A stretch of 64,000 nucleotides of DNA from Chitinophaga dinghuensis (GCF_003259435.1 NZ_QLMA01000006.1:310001-374000), one strand, 5' to 3'; shown: positions 44,107-52,747, numbered from the stretch's first letter. Numbers and translations are program-made. Notes: generated by a model from the letters alone, not told the origin.

Positions 44107-45797
44107 GTTCGTTAGACTGGATTGTACTTGTTGCCACGCTCTCCTTTATTGTCCTGTATGGCATTTGGAAGAGCAGAGGTAAACAGAACATGGAGAGTTA
44201 TTTCCTGGGCAATCAATCGATGCCCTGGTATATCGTTTTATTATCGATTATTGGTACACAGGCAAGTGCCATTACTTTTATTTCTGCACCAGGACAGGCA
44301 TACACAGACGGCATGCGTTTCGTGCAGTATTATTTCGGCCTGCCACTGGCCATGGTTGTACTCTGTATCACCTTTGTACCTATATTTCATAAGCTAAAAG
44401 TTTATACTGCTTACGAATTCCTGGAACAACGCTTTGATCTAAAAACCCGAACACTTACAGCTGCCCTTTTCCTTATTCAGCGCGGACTTTCCACTGGTAT
44501 CAGCATCTGTGCACCCAGTATAATTTTATCGTCCCTGTTAGGCTGGAACCTTTACTGGACTAACCTGATTATGGGCGGATTGTTGATTATCTACACAGTG
44601 GCGGGGGGAACCCGTGCGGTATCTTATACCCAAACATTACAACTGGTAGTCATTTTCTCAGGAATGTTCCTGGCAGGATGGATGGTCGTGCATTTGCTAC
44701 CCGCTGATGTTGGCTTCAAAGAAGCATTGCAGGTATCCGGGAAAATGAATAAACTGAATGTTATTGTCACGAAGTTCGACTGGAATGATAAATACAATAT
44801 CTGGAGCGGCCTGATTGGAGGGTTCTTCCTGGCCTTGTCCTACTTTGGTACAGACCAGTCTCAGGTAGGGCGTTACCTTACCGCAAAATCAGTCCGCGAG
44901 AGCCGTTTAGGCCTGTTGATGAACGGATTGGTAAAAGTGCCAATGCAGTTTTTGATCCTGTTAATCGGAGCGCTGGTTTTTGTATTCTATCTCTATTTCC
45001 GTGCGCCTTTATTCTTTAATGAGGCCCAACTGCAACGGGTATACGCTACTTCGCAGGGACCGGCTTTGCACGAGTTGGAAACACAGTACAATACCCTCAG
45101 CACAGAAAAGCAACAGCAGGTAAAAACACTGGCGGCAGCTTTGGAAAAGAAAGAGGAAACTGCCATCAGTACTGCCAAAGAAGCGTTGCAGGCCACAGAA
45201 GATAAAGCGCAGAAGGTAAGGTCTGAAGCCGTGATGTTGATAAAAAATGCAGACCCTACGGGAGATGCGAATGACACCAACTACATTTTTTTACACTTTG
45301 TAGTACACAGTCTGCCTAAAGGCTTGGTAGGACTCCTGATAGCCATTATTTTCCTGGCAGCCTGGGGAAGTATTGCAGCGGCACTGAATTCCCTGGCATC
45401 CACGACGGTCGTGGATGTATACAAGCGGCTGTATAAAACCGAGGAGACGCCTGAAAAATATATGCGGATGTCCCGCATATGGACGTTGATTTGGGGCGTT
45501 TTCTGTATTGCCGTAGCCCAGTTTGCAAGTGGGCTGGGGAGTTTGATAGAAGTGGTAAATATACTGGGAAGCTGGTTCTACGGGGTTACATTGGGTATTT
45601 TCCTGGTGGCATTTTACCTGAAGAGAATAAGAGGGACAGCCACCTTCTGTGCTGCAATTACAGCGCAGATAATTGTACTTATTTTATTCTGGCAGGAAAA
45701 AGTTTCCTTCCTCTGGCTGAACGCCATCGGTTGTTTGCTCGTCATCGCTATTGCGCTGGTATTACAGCCCTTTTTGAACCGTCGTCTCGCTAAATAA
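44103..45797 (+). CDS. Sodium:solute symporter (SSS family) with a coiled-coil insert
   Basis: 564 residues with about 13 spans. SSS motifs: GNQSMPWYIVLLSIIGTQAS at the start, YTAYEFLEQRFDLKTR, and GGTRAVSYTQTLQ near residue 165. A charged, Ala/Lys/Glu-rich insert of about 85 residues (from around 305, for example KQQQVKTLAAALEKKEET) lies between two spans and is predicted coiled-coil by eye. The last part returns to normal SSS sequence (AAWGSIAAALNSLASTTVVD). The substrate, a sugar or amino-acid derivative, is unknown. It follows PIG-L and two small genes; a bidirectional terminator follows. Confidence 0.92.
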   Translation: MSSLDWIVLVATLSFIVLYGIWKSRGKQNMESYFLGNQSMPWYIVLLSIIGTQASAITFISAPGQAYTDGMRFVQYYFGLPLAMVVLCITFVPIFHKLKVYTAYEFLEQRFDLKTRTLTAALFLIQRGLSTGISICAPSIILSSLLGWNLYWTNLIMGGLLIIYTVAGGTRAVSYTQTLQLVVIFSGMFLAGWMVVHLLPADVGFKEALQVSGKMNKLNVIVTKFDWNDKYNIWSGLIGGFFLALSYFGTDQSQVGRYLTAKSVRESRLGLLMNGLVKVPMQFLILLIGALVFVFYLYFRAPLFFNEAQLQRVYATSQGPALHELETQYNTLSTEKQQQVKTLAAALEKKEETAISTAKEALQATEDKAQKVRSEAVMLIKNADPTGDANDTNYIFLHFVVHSLPKGLVGLLIAIIFLAAWGSIAAALNSLASTTVVDVYKRLYKTEETPEKYMRMSRIWTLIWGVFCIAVAQFASGLGSLIEVVNILGSWFYGVTLGIFLVAFYLKRIRGTATFCAAITAQIIVLILFWQEKVSFLWLNAIGCLLVIAIALVLQPFLNRRLAK

Positions 45798-45824
45798 TCA
45801 TTCGCAATAGCGATATCCACCAAT

Positions 45825-45862
45825 AAAAAGTGCCCGGTACATGTACCGGGCACTACTGTTTT
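45825..45862. terminator. Bidirectional terminator between the symporter and DUF2911 genes
   Basis: AGTGCCCGGTACATGTACCGGGCACT (45829-45854) is a perfect palindrome, shown here by its arms AGTGCCCGGTAC and GTACCGGGCACT. A-run on the left and TTTT on the right serve both strands. Confidence 0.88.
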
Positions 45863-45877
45863 AAGTAACAGGTTGGA

Positions 45878-46723
45878 TTATTTCAGGGTAGCCAGCAGCT
45901 TTTTATTCAGGGCTACATAATCGTCGCTTTTAGCGGCAGTGGCCAGCTCCAGTGACTTCTGCGCTGCTGCTTTAGCAGTAGCGTTATCTTTCGCCATGGA
46001 GTGGATTCTGGCTTTCTGGTACATTACCCAGAAAGCGTCTGGTTGTGCATCTGCAGCCTGATCGATATAAGACACTGCTTTTTTCAGGTCTTTATGCTGG
46101 TCTGCATAGAACATCGCTGCCTGGAAATAAGGCTTTTTCTCGGTCTGCATAGCAGCATCGATCTGAGCTTCAATTTTACCGTCGATGTCAGCGGAGATAA
46201 CCACTGGTACTTTTACTTTGTCCCAGCTAAGCGCCAGTACCATGGAATTGTATTGTACATTTTCAAAACCGATGGTGAAGCTCTCCTGAGAGAATTGTGT
46301 ACGTACAGGCGTTACCGTTACACGTGCGATGTCATTCTCTTGTTTGTAATCGGCTGGTTTGGTAACATCCAGGCTGCTGGTGAGAATCACCGTCCATTTC
46401 TGTTGACCTGGGATGGTTACAAGACCGTATTTACCGGCTTTCACGGCTACGCCGCCGAATTTCACATCTTCGCCAAAAGTGATGGTGGTAGCGCTGTTGG
46501 CGCCAGTTCTCCATACTTTATTATAAGGCACGAGGTCGCCCATAATGACACGACCTTTAGTGTTAGGACGGGAATAGCTCAGCTCTACATTAGACAGTGC
46601 AAATTCCTGTTTAACGGTTTGAGACGGACTAGGAGCCGGTACTTTTACTTGTGCTATGGAAGCACCTGCATACAGTAAGAACGCACAGCTGGCAGCTGCG
46701 GCAAATGATCTGGCAGTTTTCAT
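45878..46723 (-). CDS. DUF2911 domain protein, exported
   Basis: 281 residues. A signal peptide (FAAAASCAFLLYAGASIAQ) is followed by a DUF2911 domain (FALSNVELSYSRPNTKGRV; YNKVWRTGANSATTITF; GKYGLVTIPGQQKWTVIL). The C-terminal part (about 195-281) has TPR-like helices (YIDQAADAQPDAFWVMYQ; ALNKKLLATLK). The biochemical role of DUF2911 is unknown. It sits 39 nt after the response regulator stop on the same strand and could be co-transcribed with it. Confidence 0.9.
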   Translation of the reverse strand: MKTARSFAAAASCAFLLYAGASIAQVKVPAPSPSQTVKQEFALSNVELSYSRPNTKGRVIMGDLVPYNKVWRTGANSATTITFGEDVKFGGVAVKAGKYGLVTIPGQQKWTVILTSSLDVTKPADYKQENDIARVTVTPVRTQFSQESFTIGFENVQYNSMVLALSWDKVKVPVVISADIDGKIEAQIDAAMQTEKKPYFQAAMFYADQHKDLKKAVSYIDQAADAQPDAFWVMYQKARIHSMAKDNATAKAAAQKSLELATAAKSDDYVALNKKLLATLK

Positions 46724-46762
46724 GGTTTATATCGAGAATATTGGTGGCAGTTTAGCTGGCAG

Positions 46763-47422
46763 TTACTCAATCAGGCCATTTCTGAAGGCATATAATACGA
46801 TGCCTACACTGTTTTTTACATTCAGTTTTTCCAGCAGTTTCTGGCGAATTCCCTCTACAGTACGGGGGCTCAGAAAAATCTGTTCAGATATTTCCTGGGT
46901 CGTCTGTTCGTTACAGATAAGTTTCAGGACTTCCAGTTCGCGATCATTCAGTTGTACCTCATTCTTGAGGGTAGGCTTGATCTGTTGCTTTGTTTTGTGT
47001 AATACCTTCTTGAGCAGTGCCAGGTTCACATTTTCATTAAAATAGAAACCTTTGTCGAAGGTAGTACAAATTGCTTCATAGATTTCTTCCGGCTCTGCAT
47101 TTTTTAAGAGATACGCATTGGCGCCATTCTCCACGAGGTGTACAATGAAGTTATCGTCTTCATACATCGTGAGGATAATCACCTTTACATCCGGATACTG
47201 GGCTTTTACTTTTACGGTAGCCTCGATGCCATCCATATTCGGCATTTTGAGGTCCATTAAAATAACGTCGGGTTGTTGCTGGTTCATCAGATCCAGCAAG
47301 TGTTGGCCATCATCGGCCTCAAAGATGACATTGATATTTTCGTACGGGATAAGGGTATTAATGACTCCACTTCGAAATATTTTGTGATCGTCAGCAATTG
47401 CCACTTTGATATGGTGTGCCAT
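46763..47422 (-). CDS. NarL/LuxR-type response regulator
   Basis: 219 residues. Receiver domain with Asp-rich acidic pocket (IADDHKIFRSGV), phospho-acceptor Asp in VILMDLKMPN, then the switch Thr in VIILTMYEDD. The C-terminal LuxR helix-turn-helix is at about 150-215 (LNDRELEVLKLICNEQTTQE; ISEQIFLSPRTVEGIRQKL). It lies 128 nt downstream of the histidine kinase gene on the same strand, which should be its partner. Targets unknown; a palindrome at 49603-49622 is a candidate site. Confidence 0.95.
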   Translation of the reverse strand: MAHHIKVAIADDHKIFRSGVINTLIPYENINVIFEADDGQHLLDLMNQQQPDVILMDLKMPNMDGIEATVKVKAQYPDVKVIILTMYEDDNFIVHLVENGANAYLLKNAEPEEIYEAICTTFDKGFYFNENVNLALLKKVLHKTKQQIKPTLKNEVQLNDRELEVLKLICNEQTTQEISEQIFLSPRTVEGIRQKLLEKLNVKNSVGIVLYAFRNGLIE

Positions 47423-47550
47423 TTGAGGACAGTTTACAGAGAATTACATGAATTTTTCCAGGATAAAATAGCATCAGTGCGACAGTTGATACATTGGGTC
47501 GCCTATCGCAACCGGACGGCAATTTAAGAATAAAACAAGATAAGTATCAA

Positions 47551-48357
47551 TTAATTCTGTACTGCAGGCTGATAGTTCTCTAATTGAATCTGTGCGATAG
47601 TGCCAGTCGGATTCCGATGATTATAGCTAATATTACCTCCTATGATATCCAGTCTGCTCTCAATATTTTTTAATCCCAGACTACCTATTTTCTTTCTTGC
47701 TGTGGCCAGTTGATCCATCAATGCGCCGTTACCATCATCTTCCACATTGATAGTGAGAAGGGTAGGTGTGCTATGGTAGCTGATTTCCACTTCTGCTGCT
47801 TCCGCATGTTTCAGGATATTATTAATCAGCTCCTGTACCACACGGTAAACATGTAATGCTTTCGATTTATCTACCGGATAATTGGACCCATCTGTTTTGA
47901 AAAGGATCTTAACCTGTTTGTTTTTATTCATCAGGCTGCAGAAAGAGTCCAGCGCATGCGCCAGGCCAAGGTTATCGAGTGCTTGTGGATGTAAGCTTTG
48001 GGAGATGAACCGTAGTTGCTGGATGATGGTATCTGTAAATTCTTTGGTTTCCTTCAGGCGCTCTACTTCGCCATTGCCTGTTTTCAATAAAGGTTGAAGG
48101 CCGCCAATGGTCAATTTTAATACCGACAATTGTGCGCCTACTTCATCGTGCAGATCTTCCGCAATGCGTTTTCTTTCCTGTTCGCCGCCCTGGAGAATGG
48201 CCTCCAGACGTTCACGTTCCAGTTGCAGATCCTTATCTCTGATGATCAGCTTATGCTGAATAACCTGCTTCTGTTGCTGCATCACCAGTAAGATAACCAC
48301 AATCGCCAGAATCAGCATAATGGTAGTTCCGATGATAATGATATCAGTGATCCGCAT
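47551..48357 (-). CDS. Sensor histidine kinase of the HisKA_3 (NarX/DegS) type
   Basis: 268 residues. One N-terminal span (IIIIGTTIMLILAIVVILLVM), a short linker, then the HisKA_3 phospho-acceptor region with the His in RIAEDLHDEVGAQLS, and a HATPase with VEDDGNGALM and LGLKNIESRLDIIGG. It has almost no periplasmic sensor, so sensing may rely on the overlapping upstream membrane protein (48344-49033). The overlap is 14 nt, a sign of tight coupling. Confidence 0.94.
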   Translation of the reverse strand: MRITDIIIIGTTIMLILAIVVILLVMQQQKQVIQHKLIIRDKDLQLERERLEAILQGGEQERKRIAEDLHDEVGAQLSVLKLTIGGLQPLLKTGNGEVERLKETKEFTDTIIQQLRFISQSLHPQALDNLGLAHALDSFCSLMNKNKQVKILFKTDGSNYPVDKSKALHVYRVVQELINNILKHAEAAEVEISYHSTPTLLTINVEDDGNGALMDQLATARKKIGSLGLKNIESRLDIIGGNISYNHRNPTGTIAQIQLENYQPAVQN

Positions 48358-49033
48358 ACTTCAATAATTTCGTCTTAGTTAAACCAACATAAAAGAGAAT
48401 CATTGAAATACTGCCAACGGTGTAAACAATCACGTAGGTGACGTAAACCATATTCATGGGAATGGAAGCCTGAACCTTTTGTGTCTGTGTTAAACTCAGA
48501 CTAATGGAAAATAGAATAGTCGAGCAAAAGTACAGGAATATTCCGGAATTATACCAGAAAGTAGGTAAAGAGTTTATGTATATTGATTTTTCTATCAGCT
48601 CTTTATCCCCTAATTGTTGCATGAAGAGAGAGATGGCATAGAATATCATCAGTGCTGCTTTGATGCCTGTAGAAATGGAGTCATAAAATTTCATTCCTTC
48701 CATGCGGAAAAAGTCTACAGAGAAGATACAAAGCATTACAATTGGGAGTCGGAGAATAAGATAACGTAGTTTGGGAGATTTAATACAGGTCAGGTAGAAC
48801 AGGGATAATATTACAAATTGTAGGAAATGCATGAGGTTGAAGAACCACATGTTATTGCCATAAAGTTGCATAATAAGTACAGACCCTAAAGATAAAGCTA
48901 GCGAACATAGGATGTAGTAGAAAATCCATTTCGATGAGGGGTCTAGTTGTCTGTATTTTAGGAGAAAGGGGATCAGAACTATGAATTCGATCCCCAGCAT
49001 GCACCAAAATACTGTTAGCATGAATGTAACCAC
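48344..49033 (-). CDS. Multi-pass membrane protein, possible sensor partner of the kinase
   Basis: 229 residues with about seven hydrophobic spans (MVTFMLTVFWCMLGIEFIVL; IFYYILCSLALSLGSVLIM; NMVYVTYVIVYTVGSISMIL). No enzymatic motif. It overlaps the kinase gene by 14 nt and ends on its start region, so the pair is probably co-translated. The 7TM layout and the kinase's lack of an extracellular domain suggest the signal is sensed here. I do not recognise a named family. Confidence 0.75.
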   Translation of the reverse strand: MVTFMLTVFWCMLGIEFIVLIPFLLKYRQLDPSSKWIFYYILCSLALSLGSVLIMQLYGNNMWFFNLMHFLQFVILSLFYLTCIKSPKLRYLILRLPIVMLCIFSVDFFRMEGMKFYDSISTGIKAALMIFYAISLFMQQLGDKELIEKSIYINSLPTFWYNSGIFLYFCSTILFSISLSLTQTQKVQASIPMNMVYVTYVIVYTVGSISMILFYVGLTKTKLLKYADH

Positions 49034-49075
49034 AAGTAATCTATCTATCTTTTTAAATGTGTTTTGATCAAGGCA

Positions 49076-49495
49076 TTAATCCTTGCCACCGCCGGTACCA
49101 CCGCCGCCACCGCCGCAGTAGTTAGGGCAAGGAAGACCATCATCCAAAATTAAGCCGGCACTTTTCGCCTGAATACCACCATCCAGTGTAACATCCGCAG
49201 GGAGGATATCATCACCATTTGCATCGGTAGCTACCAGTACCATTTTCTTTTCTTTAATGCCGTCACCATCAGTATCGATATGGATACCGTAGTAAATTCT
49301 TAAGCCGACAGCACGGTCGTCTGCCAGTAATTCCAGCACTTTGTCTTTTGAAAAGCACATCGCTTTTACAATGTCGGTTGCTTTCTGATCAGCATGATCT
49401 TTTTCGTAGTTGGTAAGAAGGGTCTGCATCCTCTCCTTTGAAATAAATCCGCCAGCATCTGCGATAGATGGGCGTTTGGATTGAGAATCGCTCAT
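49076..49495 (-). CDS. Small acidic protein with EF-hand-like loop and Gly-rich Cys tail
   Basis: 139 residues, no signal peptide. The middle has an Asp-rich loop DTDGDGIKEKK (EF-hand-like D-x-D-x-D-G-x-x-x-x-x pattern) and a second Asp-rich segment, DANGDDILPADVTLDGG. The C-terminus reads LPCPNYCGGGGGGTGGGKD, a Cys pair followed by polyglycine. Similar small proteins occur in Bacteroidetes, to my memory without known function. It lies first in the leftward operon with the membrane protein and two-component genes. It could be a secreted or processed factor, but that is speculation. The start ATG is at 49495. Confidence 0.7.
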   Translation of the reverse strand: MSDSQSKRPSIADAGGFISKERMQTLLTNYEKDHADQKATDIVKAMCFSKDKVLELLADDRAVGLRIYYGIHIDTDGDGIKEKKMVLVATDANGDDILPADVTLDGGIQAKSAGLILDDGLPCPNYCGGGGGGTGGGKD

Positions 49496-49849
49496 ACGTG
49501 TGTGTTTAAGGTGTGATATTGTGTGATAGTATCCGGGTAAAATTATTACTATTTTTTACACTATATATAACTGCCGTCACATTTCACGGAAGGTTTGGCA
49601 AAAATGCGTATTTATACGCATTCCCATTTATCAGTTGAATAACGCTTGACTGACTTGTTGAACTTCGCAATCTTTGTAATATCATTATCAACGGACAGTA
49701 TTCATTTTATCAACAGGAAGAACGTCTCATACAATATTATTGGCCTTTCTACCATGTTTGTTTTTGAGATAGATTTTAGCAGTGGGACGTGCTGCCCCAA
49801 AGAACAGCACATCTTTAACATCGTTAACCCCTAATTAAAATATTTAACT
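49496..49849. other. Divergent intergenic region of the two-component cluster
   Basis: 354 bp, A+T-rich. It holds the inverted repeat at 49603-49622, a short hairpin GTGCTG/CAGCAC near 49789-49810, and no tRNA-like or riboswitch-like structure. A 62-codon frame at 49646-49834 has a doubtful start and no supporting features. Confidence 0.5.
49603..49622. promoter_or_regulatory. Perfect 8-bp inverted repeat, candidate operator
   Basis: AATGCGTA-TTTA-TACGCATT: perfect arms around a 4-nt centre, about 110 bp upstream of the leftward 49495 start and 228 bp upstream of the rightward 49850 start. LuxR/NarL-type regulators often bind such dyads. The link to the 46763 regulator is inferred from position. 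Confidence 0.45.
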
Positions 49850-50773
49850 ATGAGTTACCTGCTTATAGGGAACATCTCAGCTATGATTGGGGAGGACTGT
49901 ATTGAACCACTATCCAATGCACGTATCCGGGTATACCTGCCTGAAAGTAATCCAGGCGCCGATCATATGACTATAGTAAAAGGTATTTTCAATCATCTCC
50001 GTCCACTGTCGGCAAAGGAGGTATTGATGAAAGCAGATAGGCTACTGGCTGAAACCACCCTGGACCCCAAAGGGAATTTCAGACTGTATTGGAACGAATT
50101 ACATTTGTTTACAGAACCCCTGGAACTGGACATCTGTCTGGATGAAATGCCCGCAAAAAATGGCAACCGCCAATCGCGCAATTTTCATCTCAGCTATATG
50201 ATTCCCCATTGGAAACGTAACCAGGAAGGATATCTGGCAGCTTATGCCTATGTGATTCCTGCGGAAGTCTGGTCCAATATTTACCGCCAGGCTGGCGCCT
50301 GGGTATTAACAGGGATAGTAAGAAATAAAGCAAACGGAGAAGGGGAGTCCCGGTTGAAAGTAAGCGCATTCAATGCCATTACCGGGAAAAAAATAGCAGA
50401 TGCCTATACAAATGAGTATGGCCGCTATACCATGCATTTCAACAGACGGGATCTTTTTGCAGGACAACTGATCCCTATCCGGGATGGCAGGCCCAATTTT
50501 GGACCGGATGTCTATTTCCGGTTGTATAAACAAGATCAGCTGATCTGGGAAGAAAATGAATCGCATGCTATGGTCACCGCCCGACAAGATATAGCGCCCT
50601 GTAGTAGCATTGATATCCTATACAAACCCGGAATTATTGTCCGGGCAACCCGACATATAACAGGATGGTTGAACAGTGTCAGGCATTTTACGGAAGTCCG
50701 CCGCGGACGTTCGAGGGCCTCATCCGCTGTACTGCATCGACAGCTTATTGTGAAAGATACACCCAATGTTTGA
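49850..50773 (+). CDS. Transthyretin/carboxypeptidase-regulatory-like protein of unknown function
   Basis: 307 residues, no signal peptide. Two beta-sandwich-like domains are seen: residues about 5-100 (LIGNISAMIGEDCIEPLSNARI; TTLDPKGNFRLYW) and about 145-270 (VLTGIVRNKANGEGESRLKV; AYTNEYGRYTMHF). They resemble transthyretin-like or carboxypeptidase-regulatory modules (the G-x-V...G-x-Y/F pattern). The C-terminal tail is basic (RRGRSRASS). It is divergent from the small Gly-rich gene and near the inverted repeat, so it may belong to the same system. A strong terminator follows. Confidence 0.7.
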   Translation: MSYLLIGNISAMIGEDCIEPLSNARIRVYLPESNPGADHMTIVKGIFNHLRPLSAKEVLMKADRLLAETTLDPKGNFRLYWNELHLFTEPLELDICLDEMPAKNGNRQSRNFHLSYMIPHWKRNQEGYLAAYAYVIPAEVWSNIYRQAGAWVLTGIVRNKANGEGESRLKVSAFNAITGKKIADAYTNEYGRYTMHFNRRDLFAGQLIPIRDGRPNFGPDVYFRLYKQDQLIWEENESHAMVTARQDIAPCSSIDILYKPGIIVRATRHITGWLNSVRHFTEVRRGRSRASSAVLHRQLIVKDTPNV

Positions 50774-50775
50774 GA

Positions 50776-50807
50776 GAGGTTCCGCCATGCGGAACCTCAT
50801 TTTTTTA
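50776..50807 (+). terminator. Terminator after the transthyretin-like gene
   Basis: GAGGTTCCGC/GCGGAACCTC with a 3-nt loop and an A-T7-type tail. It also lies 7 nt before the convergent xerD end. Confidence 0.92.
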
Positions 50808-50813
50808 TCCCTA

Positions 50814-51713
50814 TCAGAACCTGGGATGAAATTGGTGCAGCGTGTCGCGCAGTAATTCCCTGTTCAGATGGGTATAGATTTCTGTGGTCGTAATACTTTC
50901 ATGTCCCAGCATTTCCTGTACAGCCCGCAGACTGGCGCCTGCTTCTACCAGGTGGGTAGCAAATGAATGCCGGAAGGTATGGGGCGATACATTCTTTTCA
51001 ATGCCCGCTTTCTTAGCAAGGTCCTTGATCACGAGGAAAACCATTACGCGACTGAGCGGACTCCCTCTTCGGTTCAGAAAGAGGGTATCTTCTTCCCCGA
51101 AATTAACGGGCATGTGTACACGAATATTCTGGCGATACATATTGATTTGTTTGATTGCCTCGCTGCCAATAGGTACCAGTCTTTCCTTATTGCCTTTGCC
51201 GACTACTCTGATATACCCGGCATCAAGGTGCAGTTGTGATAACTGCAATCCAAGTACTTCACTGACACGTAGTCCGCAGCTATACATAGTTTCAAGTATC
51301 GCTCTGTTACGATGGCCTTCAGCGGTATCCAGTTGTATCTGGGCAATCATCATTTCAATCTCCTCGAAGGTGAGTACATCTGGTAATTTGCGGGTTAACT
51401 TCGGCGTTTCCAGTAGCTGACTGGGGTCTTCCTGGGCCATATTTTCCAGCAGGAGGAATTTGTAAAATGCTTTGATACCGGAAATGATCCTCGCCTGTGA
51501 GGTGGCTGTCATGCCCAGTTTACCAACCCATCCCACGAAATCCTGCAGGTCGTTAAGAACAATATCCTGCGGCCTTAGTTTTTCCTTACCGTTTGTCTGA
51601 AGGTATTCCTCCAGTTTTTCTACATCCCGCAGATAGGCTTCAATAGAGTTAGCGGATAAGGAACGCTCCAGTTGGAGGTATCCTTTAAATAGTTTTCGGA
51701 ATGATTCCCACAT
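50814..51713 (-). CDS. xerD: XerD-type tyrosine recombinase
   Basis: 299 residues, the normal XerC/D size. N-terminal core-binding domain (about 1-95) and catalytic domain with R in SCGLRVSEVLGL, K in GKGNKERLVPI, H-x-x-R in HTFRHSFATHLVE, H in LGHESITTTEIYTHLN and the nucleophile Tyr in that same stretch. It resolves chromosome dimers at dif sites together with XerC. No mobile-element genes adjoin, which supports a housekeeping role. The start at 51713 gives the standard N-terminus. Confidence 0.93.
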   Translation of the reverse strand: MWESFRKLFKGYLQLERSLSANSIEAYLRDVEKLEEYLQTNGKEKLRPQDIVLNDLQDFVGWVGKLGMTATSQARIISGIKAFYKFLLLENMAQEDPSQLLETPKLTRKLPDVLTFEEIEMMIAQIQLDTAEGHRNRAILETMYSCGLRVSEVLGLQLSQLHLDAGYIRVVGKGNKERLVPIGSEAIKQINMYRQNIRVHMPVNFGEEDTLFLNRRGSPLSRVMVFLVIKDLAKKAGIEKNVSPHTFRHSFATHLVEAGASLRAVQEMLGHESITTTEIYTHLNRELLRDTLHQFHPRF

Positions 51714-52228
51714 AACGGCAAGTTAAGTGCATTTTTCAAATGCTAAATCGATTGTAGTTAGATAACTCCTAAAATTTTGGGTTGGTCATGGGAATAGTGG
51801 GTAATTGAATTAATTTTAGAAAATGTATATGCGTTGCAGTTAGTGGATACAGGCCCCTAAAATTTGTTAACTGGAAAATACTGCTGCATGTAAGTTATGT
51901 GGAATATGGCACTTGTTAATCGAATCATATGTGACGAAGGATGCCTGTTTACGTTTTACTGAAACCATTTCCTTAAATGATGTTTGTTAAGTTGTTAAAA
52001 ATCACTAGATTATTACTTTGTAAATTTTTATGATTCTGCCCTTGAAAATGACTTTAAAAAGGTAATTTCAGGGAGATGAACGGCTGTCTTTACTGATAGT
52101 TTTAAAATAGTTGTTATATATAACTGTTTTTGAGCGTCTTGTTTGATGTCTTGCTTTAGTTAAATTACATAATGTCTTTATTTTCAATTGTATACACCAA
52201 TAATTTGCTTTCTTTTCCCTCATCCCAA
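51714..52228. other. Long non-coding stretch between xerD and ndk
   Basis: About 515 bp, strongly A+T-rich, without a supported gene. A weak hairpin (CCCTTGAAA.../...TTTCAGGG) lies near 52038-52072. Weak TTG/TTACTTTG-like sequences near 51990-52020 could be promoter boxes for a small RNA, but nothing confirms this. Confidence 0.4.
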
Positions 52229-52260
52229 TAAAAAAAGCCGGTGCTGATTTCAGCACCGGC
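52229..52260 (-). terminator. Terminator of ndk
   Basis: GCCGGTGCTG/CAGCACCGGC (10 bp, 4-nt loop), then a T-run on the minus strand (A-run at 52230-52236). Confidence 0.93.
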
Positions 52261-52289
52261 CAATATGGTTTTGAACCTGTAATTACAGA

Positions 52290-52706
52290 CTAGAATTTCT
52301 CCAGACCGCTAAAGAAGAAATCTCCTTCGATCTGTGCATTCTCATCGGAGTCAGAACCGTGAACGGCATTGCGACCGATAGATTCAGCATACTTTTTACG
52401 GATAGTACCTTCTTCTGCGTTAGCAGGGTTGGTAGCGCCGATCAGTTTACGGAATGCTTCTACTGCATTGTCCTTTTCCAGGATAGCAGCCACAATATGA
52501 CCGCTGCTCATGAATTCAACCAGCTCACCATAGAAAGGTCTTTCTTTGTGTACTGCATAGAATTCACCTGCTTTTGCAGCAGATAACTGTGTCATTTTCA
52601 TAGCCACAATACGGAAACCTGCTTCATTGATCATGTTCAGGATGCCGCCAATATGCCCGTTTGCAACTGCATCAGGCTTAATCATTGTAAATGTTCTGTT
52701 ACCCAT
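52290..52706 (-). CDS. ndk: Nucleoside diphosphate kinase
   Basis: 138 residues. The phospho-His lies in [17 protein letters not shown], and FTMIKPDAV and GPTNP-like [14 protein letters not shown] match the family. It equilibrates NTPs and NDPs. A TACTTTTG box (52740-52747) and terminator frame it as a single-gene unit. Confidence 0.97.
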   Translation of the reverse strand: MGNRTFTMIKPDAVANGHIGGILNMINEAGFRIVAMKMTQLSAAKAGEFYAVHKERPFYGELVEFMSSGHIVAAILEKDNAVEAFRKLIGATNPANAEEGTIRKKYAESIGRNAVHGSDSDENAQIEGDFFFSGLEKF

Positions 52707-52739
52707 AGTTTTTTAATTCCGGATTACTGATTTAGGCCG

Positions 52740-52747
52740 CAAAAGTA
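52740..52747 (-). promoter_or_regulatory. -7-like box TACTTTTG upstream of ndk
   Basis: Fits TAnnTTTG on the minus strand, 34 nt before the start codon at 52706. No TTG box was found. Confidence 0.45.

Noticed and set aside
49646-49834. 62-codon frame upstream of the transthyretin-like gene
   Set aside because: Doubtful non-ATG start, no motif, and the sequence covers a probable control region.
50814-51713. XerD-like gene as a sign of an integrated element
   Set aside because: It has the size and motifs of housekeeping XerC/D and no phage, transposon or attachment-site genes lie beside it.
51990-52080. Small RNA in the gap between xerD and ndk
   Set aside because: Only weak TTG/TTACTTTG-like boxes and an imperfect hairpin are present; too little to call an RNA gene.
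52068-52256. 62-codon frame downstream of ndk on the minus strand
   Set aside because: It overlaps the ndk terminator and shows no family features.
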